Below are positions 1 to 9,819 of a stretch of DNA of 64,000 nt, in pieces. Each line of letters begins with the position of its first letter. Positions within the stretch are counted from its first letter, which is position 1. Origin of the DNA: Thiofilum flexile DSM 14609 (lineage in GTDB: Bacteria; Pseudomonadota; Gammaproteobacteria; Thiotrichales; Thiotrichaceae); NCBI RefSeq assembly GCF_000380185.1, contig NZ_KB904813.1, positions 62,001 through 126,000 on the forward strand, given 5' to 3'. Made by a program: the position numbers and the translations under genes. The notes below the pieces were generated by a model that ran no database searches, was not told the origin of the DNA, and saw nothing but the letters and a program-made list of their open reading frames with translations.

Positions 1-10
1 CCGTGAGCAG

Positions 11-445
11 ATGGCAGAAGTATTTCCATTTCTAGCAGAGAAGTTTCGTGGTCGTCGAGGTGTGATCAAAGAGCTGACACATACTCAGCCTGACTTCGTG
101 TTTTGGATTTTCCCTGATGGTAGGCTGCACGATGCAAGAGAAGCTCACGCACAGAATGTTCCAAAGGGCTACGCGCATATTCTGAAAGATGAGCCGGACT
201 ATGGCGGCTTCCTGCGTGGTCGTATTGTCACATCATGTGGTAGGCAGCTAGTCGTCGTTTATTGTCGACCCGACGCATTAGCGCTGCCTGGTGAAAAAGT
301 AGTCCAATTTATGAGAGGAATGCGTCAGTTACCCATTCCTTTGGTAAGAGATGCGATTGTCATCAGTGACAATGCAGATCTCTACGGAACAATGGTTGAT
401 ATGGCAGTGCGTGAGTTGGAGTCAGTTCAACCATTAGAGCCTTAG
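11..445 (+). CDS. Hypothetical protein, possibly partial at 5' end
   Basis: I do not recognise this 144-residue protein. It is soluble, with no signal peptide or membrane segment. It has an aromatic patch near residues 29-37 (DFVFWIFPDG) and a beta-rich middle. The reading frame stays open from position 2 up to the ATG at 11, and no convincing ribosome binding site lies between, so the true start may be outside the window. The next gene is convergent on the minus strand. Its reality rests on length and ordinary composition only. Confidence 0.5.
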   Translation: MAEVFPFLAEKFRGRRGVIKELTHTQPDFVFWIFPDGRLHDAREAHAQNVPKGYAHILKDEPDYGGFLRGRIVTSCGRQLVVVYCRPDALALPGEKVVQFMRGMRQLPIPLVRDAIVISDNADLYGTMVDMAVRELESVQPLEP

Positions 446-509
446 AAGTATTCATTTGGAAAGTGATCTACCCCGCCAAAAATGGATAGTCTAAAAAGCG
501 AGGGAGGAT

Positions 510-1010
510 TCAATTAACAAAGGTTGCTTTTACCCGTTTTGAAACGAGCATATAGGGTACCCATACCAGCGTAGTGAGAAGCGAACGCCCTAACTCTCGA
601 ATGGTTTCAGTGTCGAATATAGGTTCATTGGGGAGAACGAGTTTTATAGCCAATGCATCGATAAAAACGAACACCAGACTAAAAAATAGTATACCAATGT
701 ACCATTTCGGAAATGCTATTTTCTTGGAGAAGAATAAAAAAGCGATAAATATCGACACAAGAATCAACCCTCCATTTATTATTATTTCCGCCCATAGAAT
801 AGGTGCCCAGAGCGGATGGTAAGCTCCAGTGCCAGGTGTAGTTAGAGCTTCCCAAGACCCATTAGAGAACATCTCTGAATAAATAGGAAAAGTTTGTGTA
901 GCAATACGCAGCGGTGAAATGATGACTCCTAACCCTACGAGAATAAGCCATCCACTTAAACCTTTAAGTTCTTTTTTTTCTGTCATATCATTTGCCTTAT
1001 TACCTAACAT
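510..1010 (-). CDS. DUF2569 family membrane protein
   Basis: The 166-residue protein has four hydrophobic segments, at about residues 20-42, 70-92, 103-125 and 142-158. The first carries the LKGLSGWLILVGLG pattern and a following SPLR that I associate with the DUF2569 (YdgK-like) family of inner-membrane proteins of unknown function. A second in-frame ATG at codon 9 (MTEKKELKGL) would place the start at 986 and gives a more usual N-terminus. It stands alone between an AT-rich gap and a convergent unknown ORF, so context gives no role. Confidence 0.75.
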   Translation of the reverse strand: MLGNKANDMTEKKELKGLSGWLILVGLGVIISPLRIATQTFPIYSEMFSNGSWEALTTPGTGAYHPLWAPILWAEIIINGGLILVSIFIAFLFFSKKIAFPKWYIGILFFSLVFVFIDALAIKLVLPNEPIFDTETIRELGRSLLTTLVWVPYMLVSKRVKATFVN

Positions 1011-1323
1011 TAAATTACGGCGCTATATTGGAGTGGGAAATATGTCACATACTAACTAATATTGTATCGTTAATATCTGATAAAAGTAACTTCTATTTGT
1101 CATATCCTATATTACCAGATGTTGCTCTGGAAACTCTATGGGTTTTTTAGTATTAACCCTCTAAATAAAGAGGTGATAATGTTAAACTAATATCTGTTTA
1201 TTTTTTATATAAATCAATAATTTGATTGGTATACTAGTTACTGTTTTATTAGTGGGCTAATATCACTCCTCCGCGTCTATTTCAAAGGAGTGATACTATT
1301 CCTAAAACCTCAGATAGGCTCAA
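1011..1323. other. AT-rich intergenic region without a gene
   Basis: These 313 bases are strongly AT-rich and hold no credible ORF. The only clear structure is a perfect 10-bp inverted repeat (1261-1270 with 1286-1295, 15-nt loop). It lies just past the 3' end of the minus-strand lyase-like gene and may be its terminator, although no strong U-tract follows. Confidence 0.6.
1261..1295 (-). terminator. Hairpin downstream of the lyase-like gene
   Basis: TATCACTCCT and AGGAGTGATA form a perfect 10-bp stem with a 15-nt loop, beginning 29 bp beyond the stop codon of the minus-strand gene. The tract after it on the minus strand is only mildly T-rich, so this is a possible terminator rather than a certain one. 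Confidence 0.4.
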
Positions 1324-2286
1324 TTAACGCTTAGGGAAATTGATATTAAATTGTATAGGTTTAACTATCACAGGACGTGGATGAATAAAACGTCGCACCT
1401 GATTAGCTTGGTTACTCGGTAGGCTGGCTTGTTGCACGGGAGAGGCATTTCTTAAATAGGCGGGCATTTGGCGGCTAATACTAAAATCATCAAAATCCGC
1501 CGTACTATTCCAACGCGGTGCCCACTCATGATGAGCGCCACCGTGATAGGTGCCAAAGATAAACGAATCAATTTGCCCATAATTACCATAGCGCCACAAC
1601 ATATCGCGCTTATCGACTAGTGGCTTACCGTTGACCCAGACCTGATACAGCCCATTACGTTGTCCACCCGTATTGAGGCGGATGCGCTGAGTGATCACTT
1701 GCCAAGCATCGGGTTTAATAAAGTTACCTGTTGACCAAAAATGACCCCAGCGATTTTCTTTCGGCATATCGACATAATAGAGATAAGGCACTAATTCTCC
1801 CTCTCTGACCCACATCAGCCGTGCTGTCCAGCCTTTGCCATCAGTGGGGATCACCCCATTGGCATACTTACCCTTGCCACTGGCAAAACCGGGGAGTTTA
1901 CCCCCTAAATTAAAATCAAAATTCCCATTAAAGCGTACCTTATAGGTGAGCCAATACTCATCAGCAGGTGGCAGATGCACCATAAATTGTGCGCCACTGT
2001 GCAAAGGGCCGACCCCATCCTTAGGGTAATTGACTCGCAAAAAAGGATTGGTGGGTTGCTCTTTATCTTGATAGATTTGGGCGCGACTTTTCGTACCATC
2101 CCAAGCCAAAGTGACCCAATCTTCCCAAATCAGGTCGCCTTTATAATAACCGTTTTGATGTTGATTAAAGGATACCGAGAGATCTTGTGTTTGCAGTGGA
2201 CTGAATTTCACATCAGGATTATGACTCACCGCGTGTGTGGTGAGGGGTAGTAGACTCAGTGCCAAACTTACTAATAATTTCTTCAT
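1324..2286 (-). CDS. Secreted polysaccharide lyase 14-like protein
   Basis: This 320-residue protein begins with a clear signal peptide (MKKLLVSLALSLLPLTTHA), so it is exported. The mature part resembles the polysaccharide lyase family 14 beta-jelly-roll fold found in alginate/glucuronan lyases and related secreted proteins. The family-like stretches include YWLTYKVRFNGNFDF, GGKLPGF, the tryptophan-rich WTARLMWVREGELVPYLYY and IDSFIFGTYHGG. A basic, proline-rich tail of about 45 residues follows the domain. It is divergent from a WYL regulator and shares its promoter region, so it may be controlled by it. Substrate and catalytic activity cannot be read from the sequence. Confidence 0.75.
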   Translation of the reverse strand: MKKLLVSLALSLLPLTTHAVSHNPDVKFSPLQTQDLSVSFNQHQNGYYKGDLIWEDWVTLAWDGTKSRAQIYQDKEQPTNPFLRVNYPKDGVGPLHSGAQFMVHLPPADEYWLTYKVRFNGNFDFNLGGKLPGFASGKGKYANGVIPTDGKGWTARLMWVREGELVPYLYYVDMPKENRWGHFWSTGNFIKPDAWQVITQRIRLNTGGQRNGLYQVWVNGKPLVDKRDMLWRYGNYGQIDSFIFGTYHGGAHHEWAPRWNSTADFDDFSISRQMPAYLRNASPVQQASLPSNQANQVRRFIHPRPVIVKPIQFNINFPKR

Positions 2287-2330
2287 ACCTAAAGCCCATT
2301 GTTATTTTATCTAGGTGTATTGTGTGCATC

Positions 2331-2352
2331 GACTAACTACATTAAGTTAGTC
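2331..2352. promoter_or_regulatory. Palindrome between divergent lyase and WYL regulator genes
   Basis: GACTAACT and AGTTAGTC are perfect 8-bp arms separated by 6 nt. They lie in the 88-bp gap between the divergent PL14-like gene and the WYL regulator, 23 bp before the regulator start. The position and symmetry fit an operator for the neighbouring regulator. That link is inferred. Confidence 0.4.
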
Positions 2353-2374
2353 CGATCTAAACGAGGTTCATACT

Positions 2375-3349
2375 ATGGAACGCACAGAGCGAATTGTAAA
2401 ATTACATAATCTATTAATGCAGGCGCGATTACCTATACCCCGTAAAACTTTAGAGGAGCGTTTAGAGTGCTCGGAGAAGTCGGTACGCCGTGCTATAGAG
2501 TTTTTACGCGATCGCTTAGGTGCGCCAATTGAGTATGATGTGAAGCGCAATGGCTATTACTATGTCCCTGATCAGAAAAACTTTTATCAGCTTCCGGGGG
2601 TCTGGCTATCTGAAAAAGAGATTTATGCGCTACTCACCATGCAGCAGTTGATTACGCACTTTGACCCAGAGTTATTGCAAGATGATATTCAACTATTAAA
2701 GGATAGGGTGGACTCGATTTTACGCTATGGGGCAGAAATTAAACCGGATACTAATCTAGCCAATATTATTCATGTCATCCCGCATGGTAAGCGTTTAGGC
2801 CAATATCAATACTTTCAAGTGGTAGCAGGAGCTTGTTTACAGGGGAAACAGCTTCAAGCCACCTATTATTCACGCTCTAGTAATCAGCGTTCTGAGCATC
2901 GTTTATCACCTCAAAAACTGATTTTCTATCGTGATAATTGGTATCTGGCTGCACTGTGTCATGAGTCAGGTGTACTCAAACCGTTTTCCTTGGATCGTTT
3001 GGAACAAGTGGAAAAATTAGAGCAGGCGAGTGAAGCAGTAGCACCTGAAACATTATCGGTAACTTTGTTTGATTCTTTTGGGATCTTTTCCGGCGAGGTT
3101 CAGGCCACGGCAGTCTTAAAAGTGAGTCCAGAGGCGGCGCGTTGGATTGCAGACGAGGTATGGCATCCTAAACAAACAGGGGAGTGGCAGACCGATGGTA
3201 GTTATTTGTTAAAAATACCGTATGGAAATCCCACGGAGTTAGTAGGAGAAATCTTACGCCGAGGAGCGTCTGTGACGGTGTTAGAGCCTGAAGAACTGCG
3301 GAATTTGGTGAAGGAGCGCTTAATAGTAGCGTTAGAACAGTATAGTTGA
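2375..3349 (+). CDS. WYL-domain transcriptional regulator (YafY type)
   Basis: This is a cytoplasmic DNA-binding regulator of 324 residues. Residues 1-60 form a DeoR/HTH_11-type winged helix (RIVKLHNLL, then a recognition helix around SEKSVRRAIEFLR). The WYL domain follows, with its signature WYLAA at about residue 189 and a conserved PFSLDRLEQVEKL further on. WYL domains bind ligands and often control neighbouring genes. A GAGG ribosome site precedes the ATG. The gene is divergent from the PL14-like gene with a palindrome in between, so autoregulation and control of that gene are plausible. Confidence 0.85.
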   Translation: MERTERIVKLHNLLMQARLPIPRKTLEERLECSEKSVRRAIEFLRDRLGAPIEYDVKRNGYYYVPDQKNFYQLPGVWLSEKEIYALLTMQQLITHFDPELLQDDIQLLKDRVDSILRYGAEIKPDTNLANIIHVIPHGKRLGQYQYFQVVAGACLQGKQLQATYYSRSSNQRSEHRLSPQKLIFYRDNWYLAALCHESGVLKPFSLDRLEQVEKLEQASEAVAPETLSVTLFDSFGIFSGEVQATAVLKVSPEAARWIADEVWHPKQTGEWQTDGSYLLKIPYGNPTELVGEILRRGASVTVLEPEELRNLVKERLIVALEQYS

Positions 3350-3485
3350 GAGCAGTTATGTAAGCTTGTCAAAAATGTCTAGCAATTCTGAGGAATAAAT
3401 TATAGCCTTATTCACCAATAAGGGCCGTTTATAAGCAAAACATCGGCTCGCTATAACAATATAAAAATAAGTGCGAGGCTATATG

Positions 3486-4603
3486 ATGAAACAACGAACC
3501 TGGGCGGTTCTTTTTGCTATAGCGGGGGTACAATTAACTGCTTGTAGTCCCTCCCAATCTATTCCTGAAGCAGAGCCGGGCTCATCCCCGCACACTACTA
3601 CTAACCCTAATCGTGTGGTCGATTCCAGTTTTGGATCAGGTTATCATTTTGATAAATCTAAACCCCAAGCACGTCCTGTACCTGTCGCCCGTCCGGCACC
3701 GCGACCACAACCCCAGCCGCGTCCGTATGTTTATCAACAGCCGCAGCCTCACGTACAGCAGCCTCAATATATCCCGCCTCCTCAGGCTGTTTATCAGCCA
3801 CAGCCATATGAGTACCAACCTCAGATGGTAAGTTATACGCCTGCGCCACAAATGCAGCCTAATCGTCCTGTTGAGTTAGGCAATGGCATGCCAGCACTAC
3901 AATGGAGTGAGTTACGCAAAATCGGTGAGCAGATTTTCCAAAATGAGAGCGGTGGGAGTATTGGTAATTTAACCCATTGGAATGATGGTGAAAATTTTGC
4001 TTCCATGGGGATTGGGCACTTTACGTGGTATCCGGCTGGACGTGCTGCACGTTTTGGTAATACCTTCCCTCAATTACTCGACCACTTAGAGCGTAATGGG
4101 GTACAACTGCCGGGCTGGGTGCGCCAAGCACGCCATACCGGAGCACCATGGCGCTCTAAAGCCGAGCTAATGCGGGCAAAAAATACACCACAGGTCAAAG
4201 AATTACAAAATATCCTGTTCCAAACCCGTGAGTTACAGGCGCAATATATTGTGGATCGTACCCGTTTAGCGATGCCTAAACTGGTACGTACCTCACCGGA
4301 ACACTTACGCCCGCTGGTAGCACAAAACCTCAATGCCCTCGCTAATACACCGGGAGGATGGTATGCCATTATTGATTATGTGAACTTCAAAGGTGAAGGT
4401 CTCAATCGTACTGGGGGCTATTACAGGTACTCGAAAATATGCGACCCGCACAACAAGGACAAGATGCGCTCAATGCATTTGCTGATGCTGCAATGCAAGT
4501 GTTACAACGTCGAGTCAGTAATGCGCCCAGTGGTAGCGGTGAAGAGCGTTGGCTAGCTGGCTGGTCACGACGCATCAATACCTATCGCGTACCATTAGTT
4601 TAA
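3486..4603 (+). pseudogene. Frameshifted lipoprotein with lysozyme-like domain
   Basis: The N-terminus is a lipoprotein signal with lipobox LTAC. It is followed by a proline/glutamine-rich linker (about residues 45-125) and a conserved domain (IGEQIFQNESGG, MGIGHFTWYPAGRAARF, DYVNFKGEGLN) that resembles a lysozyme-like family. After the GEGLN codons the frame breaks. The natural continuation (WGLLQVLENMRPAQQG to a C-terminal INTYRVPLV) is in another frame from 4412 and stops at 4601-4603, while the unshifted frame ends at 4556 in unrelated residues. Family members, as I remember them, have about seven more residues here, so a deletion of about 22 bp between two CTG triplets would explain both the loss and the shift. 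ATG 3486, seven bases after GAGG, is the preferred start. The 3' end overlaps the convergent hydrolase gene by 9 bp. Confidence 0.7.
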
Positions 4604-5365
4604 GAACTCTCTCACTAACTGTTCAAATAGGTCGGGCGTTTGCACATGCGGCAAATGCCCAGCGGTTTCGATATAGTCTAAACGAGCTTGGGGTAAAAGT
4701 GTTTGCATTGCAGCCCAAGTGTCCTCCGTCACATAGTCTGATTGACGCCCCGCAATGGTTAAGACAGGTGCTGTGTACTGCGGTATTAATGCAGGAAAAC
4801 CAGTGATTTTTAAATAATTACGGGTAATTTCAGGCAGATTACACAGCCACTTAAAGCTTCCATCCTGTTGGCGAGTTAGATTTTTTAATAAAAAGCCACG
4901 CTCAAACGCACTGCTCACCACCTCACTTAAAGCATCATCCGCCTCTTTACGGCTTTTTAGACTAGGCAGAGGTAAAGCATTCATTGTGTGCAATAAGGGT
5001 TGTAAACGAGGAGGGTAGGTATAGGGGGCTATATCTACCACAATTAGACGCTTAACTAAGTTAGGGTTTTGGGTGGCGAGTACCATACCGGCCTTACCCC
5101 CCATGGAATGCCCTATTAAATCAAAATACTCGATATTCAAAGCCTGTAAGGTAGCTAGAATATCATCCACCATGAGCTGATAGCTCATACCAACCTCATG
5201 TGGTGATTGACCATGATTACGCATATCTAGCGCAATAATAGGCTGAGTATTCGCATAGCGAGTGGCAAAGGTATGCCAATTATCTAAGGAGCCTAATAAA
5301 CCATGCAGCACCACCAGTGGGGTGCTACGCTCGGTTAGTTCGCCATAACTACGATAATTAAGCAT
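4595..5365 (-). CDS. Alpha/beta hydrolase, YbfF-like esterase
   Basis: The 256-residue protein has the alpha/beta-hydrolase plan: an oxyanion strand VVLHGLLGSLDNW near residue 20, the nucleophile elbow GHSMGG near residue 87, and a C-terminal catalytic histidine in ETAGHLPH. The spacing and the text ALDMRNHGQSPH fit the YbfF family of short-chain acyl esterases. There is no signal peptide, so it is cytoplasmic. Its start overlaps the end of the upstream quinone reductase gene by 8 bp, which suggests one transcript. The natural substrate is unknown. Confidence 0.85.
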   Translation of the reverse strand: MLNYRSYGELTERSTPLVVLHGLLGSLDNWHTFATRYANTQPIIALDMRNHGQSPHEVGMSYQLMVDDILATLQALNIEYFDLIGHSMGGKAGMVLATQNPNLVKRLIVVDIAPYTYPPRLQPLLHTMNALPLPSLKSRKEADDALSEVVSSAFERGFLLKNLTRQQDGSFKWLCNLPEITRNYLKITGFPALIPQYTAPVLTIAGRQSDYVTEDTWAAMQTLLPQARLDYIETAGHLPHVQTPDLFEQLVREFLN

Positions 5366-5942
5366 CGAACTCTCTACCTAATTGTTTAACTTGATCCAGA
5401 ATTGCAAGGCGCTCGGCCTCGCTCATCGTTGGTACATTGTAGTAAATAAATTGATCGACTTTAGGAATACCACAATACGATAAGGTTCCATCTGTCATGG
5501 GGCGATGAATCAGGGTTTCAGCATCGATACCTTTAAAATAATCTTGTGAACCGCCTGCTGTAATCAGTACTACCGCTCGTTTATGCTTTAATAAGCCGGT
5601 GACGCCTTCTTGCGAGTAGTCATAAGCGACGCCACGAGTGAGTACATGATCAAACCAACCTTTTAAAATAGCCGGACGCCCAAACCACCAAAGCGGATAA
5701 ATAAAGACTAAACCGTCTGCCCATAATAGGTCGGCTTGTTCTTGTTGAATTTTAGCAGGGATAATACCTGCTTGTAATTCAGCCAAATGTTCAGCACGTA
5801 ATACCGGATCAAAATTCTCCGCATATAAGTCTTTTAGTCTTACCTCATGCCCTGCCTCGATTAAACCCTGTTGGCAATATTCCACCAGGGCATGATTAAA
5901 GCTTTTTGCATTAGGGTGGGTGTAAACAATTAATACACGCAT
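5358..5942 (-). CDS. NAD(P)H:quinone oxidoreductase, flavodoxin-like fold
   Basis: The 194-residue protein matches the flavodoxin_2 family (MdaB/KefF/NQO1-like). It starts with the flavin-phosphate loop VLIVYTHPNAKSFNHAL, has FIYPLWWFGRPAILKGWFDHV around residues 80-100, and TAGGSQDYF later. Such enzymes reduce quinones by two electrons using FAD or FMN and protect against redox cycling. It lies between Hsp33 (24 bp upstream) and the overlapping hydrolase in a small minus-strand group, consistent with a stress-related transcript. The exact acceptor is not determined. Confidence 0.85.
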   Translation of the reverse strand: MRVLIVYTHPNAKSFNHALVEYCQQGLIEAGHEVRLKDLYAENFDPVLRAEHLAELQAGIIPAKIQQEQADLLWADGLVFIYPLWWFGRPAILKGWFDHVLTRGVAYDYSQEGVTGLLKHKRAVVLITAGGSQDYFKGIDAETLIHRPMTDGTLSYCGIPKVDQFIYYNVPTMSEAERLAILDQVKQLGREFDA

Positions 5943-5966
5943 AGGGCATCCTAGGTTTCGTTGTTA

Positions 5967-6836
5967 TTAGTGCAAAGTATTATTGATCGGAGCCACACCT
6001 TTCAGGAAGAGGTGTTTAGCATCGATACTATCTAGCGAATAGAGGGTGTTACAAAATTCACAGGTAATGTCTATTTTGCCCTGTTCTGCCAAAATAGCCT
6101 CTACCTCCTCGTTTCCTAATGTTATTAGCATACGCTCAATTCGATCAACGCTACAGGTGCATTGAAAAAAGACTGGGCTGGCATTAAAGAGGCGCACGTT
6201 TTCCTCATGGAATAAACGATAAAGCATAGGTGCTGCGGCTAAATCCAGTAATTCTTCAGGGGTTAACGTGTCCAATAGCAGGCTAACCCGCTCAAAGTTT
6301 TCGGGGTCTGGTTGGGATTCGGGGATACGTTGTACTAAAATACCGGCACAACGCTGATCATTAGCGCTTAAGTACAAACGTGTGGGTAGTTGTTCGGATT
6401 GCTGAAAGTAATTTTCTAAAGCTTGTGCTAAAGAATCACCTTCTAACGCTATAATACCTTGGTAGCGTTCAGATTCTTTCTCCGCCTCTAGGGTAATAGC
6501 AATATGTCCTTGCCCCATCATAGCGTTGAGTGAGCGGGTGTCTTCTGGAATAGCAGACCAGCGGGCTAGACCGCGCACAGAGCCATTGGCTTGAATTTGT
6601 ACTACCACTAGATGCACAGGGCCATTGCCACGTAGTTGCAGAATAATGGAGCCATTATGTTTAATCGTGGTAGATAATAAAGTAATTGCCGCGAGTGCCT
6701 CACCTAAAAGTGTTTTAATAGCGGGGGGATAATTACTTTTAGTGCTGAGTTGTTGCCACGTTTGCTCTAGAGAAGTCCATGCTCCACGTACATTAGGTGT
6801 TTCTAGTAAAAAGCGGTGTAAAATATCGGTGCTCAT
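5967..6836 (-). CDS. hslO: Hsp33 redox-regulated molecular chaperone
   Basis: At 289 residues this has normal Hsp33 length and architecture: an N-terminal substrate-binding domain and a C-terminal zinc/redox switch. The four switch cysteines are visible as CTC (CxC) near residue 231 and CEFC (CxxC) near residue 264. When oxidised, Hsp33 releases zinc, forms two disulfides and holds unfolding cytoplasmic proteins. It heads the minus-strand group with the quinone reductase and is divergent from mreB across a 239-bp gap. Confidence 0.95.
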   Translation of the reverse strand: MSTDILHRFLLETPNVRGAWTSLEQTWQQLSTKSNYPPAIKTLLGEALAAITLLSTTIKHNGSIILQLRGNGPVHLVVVQIQANGSVRGLARWSAIPEDTRSLNAMMGQGHIAITLEAEKESERYQGIIALEGDSLAQALENYFQQSEQLPTRLYLSANDQRCAGILVQRIPESQPDPENFERVSLLLDTLTPEELLDLAAAPMLYRLFHEENVRLFNASPVFFQCTCSVDRIERMLITLGNEEVEAILAEQGKIDITCEFCNTLYSLDSIDAKHLFLKGVAPINNTLH

Positions 6837-7012
6837 AATAATCCAATCGATGAAAGTTTGATTTAATTCAGCAAGGATTTGCCTGCACTAGTGCAATCTT
6901 GAGGGTATTGAGAACAACTTAACATATCTGTTGGCTTGCTCAAAACTATCTCGGTTGTTACATTTGGCAACTGTTTGCGCTTGGGCAGGTGGGGCTTGTT
7001 TGCAAGGAATAA

Positions 7013-8122
<1,110 letters not shown>

Positions 8123-8217
8123 TAAGCGCATGCTTTGATTAGGCTAGACAACAGGTTGCCGAACTAGCAGCTCGTTGCCCTTAAGATTAATAAAAATATT
8201 ACTCTAGCCACAATGGC

Positions 8218-9165
8218 ATGGAGGCGGACATTAGTAATAGCAATTTTCATTCAGCGCCAGGGCTTTTCATTAAGTTTATTTTGTTGGTTGTACTAGCTCT
8301 TACTTTGATGGCGTTTGATTATCGTAAAGCCGAATCGATGGCGCCTGTGCGAACGTTGTTCTCGATTTTGGCTTATCCATTGCAATGGTCGGTGGATGTG
8401 CCTTTTCGAGTCTATAATGAGACGGCTGCTTTTTTTACGGAGCAAAGCAATCTTACGGTAGAAAACAACGCTTTAAAGGATCAACTACGCCTTTATGAAG
8501 CACGCTATCAAGATATGGTGATTGTCGAGCAACAAAATGAACGCTTACGAGAAGAGCTAAAAGCTAATCCGCGTAAGGGGTTTGAGTTTTCGATGGCTGA
8601 GATTTTATCTTCGTCAGGGGAGCGGGTACGGCGTATTGTGACCCTTAATAAAGGCTCGCGGGACGGCGTCTATGAGAAGCAGGTGGTATTAGCAGGCGGT
8701 AAGGTCTATGGTCAGGTGCTTTCAGTTAGCCCCTTTAGCTCTACCGTGATTCAATTAACCGATCAACGCCATGCTATTCCCGTTCGTAATCAGCGCACCG
8801 GCTTTACCACCTTAGCGTTAGGTACTGGTAAAACGAATACCTTACGTTTAGATAAAGTGGTGATTCAAAGCGAGGATAAGATTCAAGAGGGTGATATTTT
8901 TGTCACTTCGGGGTTAGATGAGTTATTTCCACCGGATTTTCCGGTAGCTAGGGTCATTAAAAATGGTATTAGCTACGATCAAAGTAGTCAGTTCGCCCAG
9001 ATTACCACCGAAAGCTTGGTTGATTTTGAGCAGACGCGCGAGGTATTACTCGTGTGGCCTAAAAATCATCCTAATGAGTCACCCTTAGCAGCGGCTCCAG
9101 CAGACGGGTCTACATCTATACCTCAACACAGCTCATCCACACAATCTGAAAGGAGTGCGCCATGA
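8218..9165 (+). CDS. mreC: Rod shape-determining protein MreC
   Basis: MreC is a bitopic inner-membrane scaffold of the elongasome with a periplasmic beta-sandwich domain. Here residues 16-34 form the membrane segment, residues 75-115 form a coiled coil (ENNALKDQLRLYEARYQDM), and the rest is the periplasmic MreC domain (LNKGSRDGVYEKQVV; GLDELFPPDFPVARV). A Ser/Pro-rich tail of about 30 residues follows. The stop overlaps the mreD start in an ATGA, so the two are probably translationally coupled. Confidence 0.95.
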   Translation: MEADISNSNFHSAPGLFIKFILLVVLALTLMAFDYRKAESMAPVRTLFSILAYPLQWSVDVPFRVYNETAAFFTEQSNLTVENNALKDQLRLYEARYQDMVIVEQQNERLREELKANPRKGFEFSMAEILSSSGERVRRIVTLNKGSRDGVYEKQVVLAGGKVYGQVLSVSPFSSTVIQLTDQRHAIPVRNQRTGFTTLALGTGKTNTLRLDKVVIQSEDKIQEGDIFVTSGLDELFPPDFPVARVIKNGISYDQSSQFAQITTESLVDFEQTREVLLVWPKNHPNESPLAAAPADGSTSIPQHSSSTQSERSAP

Positions 9166-9656
9166 ATGCTATAACACCGCGTTTCTGGGGCGCGGTTTTG
9201 GTATCGATGTTATTAGCTGTCATTTTGAGCGTTGTGCCTTTGCCCGAACCTTTGCAAATGTGGCGTCCAGAATGGGTAGCCTTAGCCCTTATTCATTGGG
9301 CTTTGGTACTAGGGCATCGAGTAGGCTTATGGATGGCGTTTATTATTGGACTATTAATGGATGTTTTGCATAACTCACTCTTAGGGCAGCATGCGTTAGA
9401 GTTAGTGATAGTGGGTTATTTAGCCATTCGCCTAGGGGGGCGCATGACGCCAGAGGCTTATTTTCAGCAGTTTGTTTTAATTTCAGCCGTGCTGGGATTG
9501 TATATGCTGCTAAGTCTGTGGATTCGTGGCGTGACAGGCTATGCCCAAGAGGGCAATACTTGGCAGTATTGGGCACCATTATTAAGTAGTTTATTAATCT
9601 GGCCTTTGTATCAGTGGCTATTGAGCTACTTTTATATTCAGAAAAAAGGGCTTTAG
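9162..9656 (+). CDS. mreD: Rod shape-determining protein MreD
   Basis: The 164-residue protein is almost entirely membrane-embedded, with about five or six hydrophobic segments. It contains the family hallmark of a tryptophan-rich opening (LPEPLQMWRPEWVALALIHWALVLGHRVGLW) and a GLLMDVLHNSLLGQHAL stretch. MreD couples MreC/MreB to peptidoglycan synthesis at the inner membrane. An AAGGAG ribosome site precedes the ATG, which overlaps the mreC stop by 4 bp. A strong terminator follows. Confidence 0.95.
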   Translation: MNAITPRFWGAVLVSMLLAVILSVVPLPEPLQMWRPEWVALALIHWALVLGHRVGLWMAFIIGLLMDVLHNSLLGQHALELVIVGYLAIRLGGRMTPEAYFQQFVLISAVLGLYMLLSLWIRGVTGYAQEGNTWQYWAPLLSSLLIWPLYQWLLSYFYIQKKGL

Positions 9657-9669
9657 CCCACACCTCATC

Positions 9670-9704
9670 AAGGGTGTTTCATGATTAAACACCCTTAGTC
9701 TTTT
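9670..9704 (+). terminator. Rho-independent terminator after mreBCD
   Basis: AAGGGTGTTT and AAACACCCTT form a perfect 10-bp stem (9670-9679 with 9687-9696) with a 7-nt loop, followed by AGTCTTTTA. It lies 14 bp past the mreD stop and closes the mreBCD transcript. Confidence 0.85.
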
Positions 9705-9819
9705 ATCGTGTTGTTTCTTTAACCTAAAATCGCGCCTTCTACGGGGTATATTGTTCCTAGGGCTTGGGTTCTGTTAGCGTTGCCCCCATATTCAGTACAT
9801 TAGATTTTAGGAGTACGAC

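Noticed and set aside
574-822. Plus-strand ORF opposite the DUF2569 gene
   Set aside because: It is a shadow of a membrane-protein gene with recognisable family sequence on the minus strand.
4549-4806. Plus-strand ORF over the hydrolase 3' end
   Set aside because: It overlaps the alpha/beta hydrolase coding region antisense and only its first codons coincide with the displaced end of the frameshifted lipoprotein.
9705-9819. Zur box or riboswitch upstream of folE2
   Set aside because: folE2 genes are often zinc-regulated, but I found no Zur-like palindrome or conserved riboswitch element in the gap.
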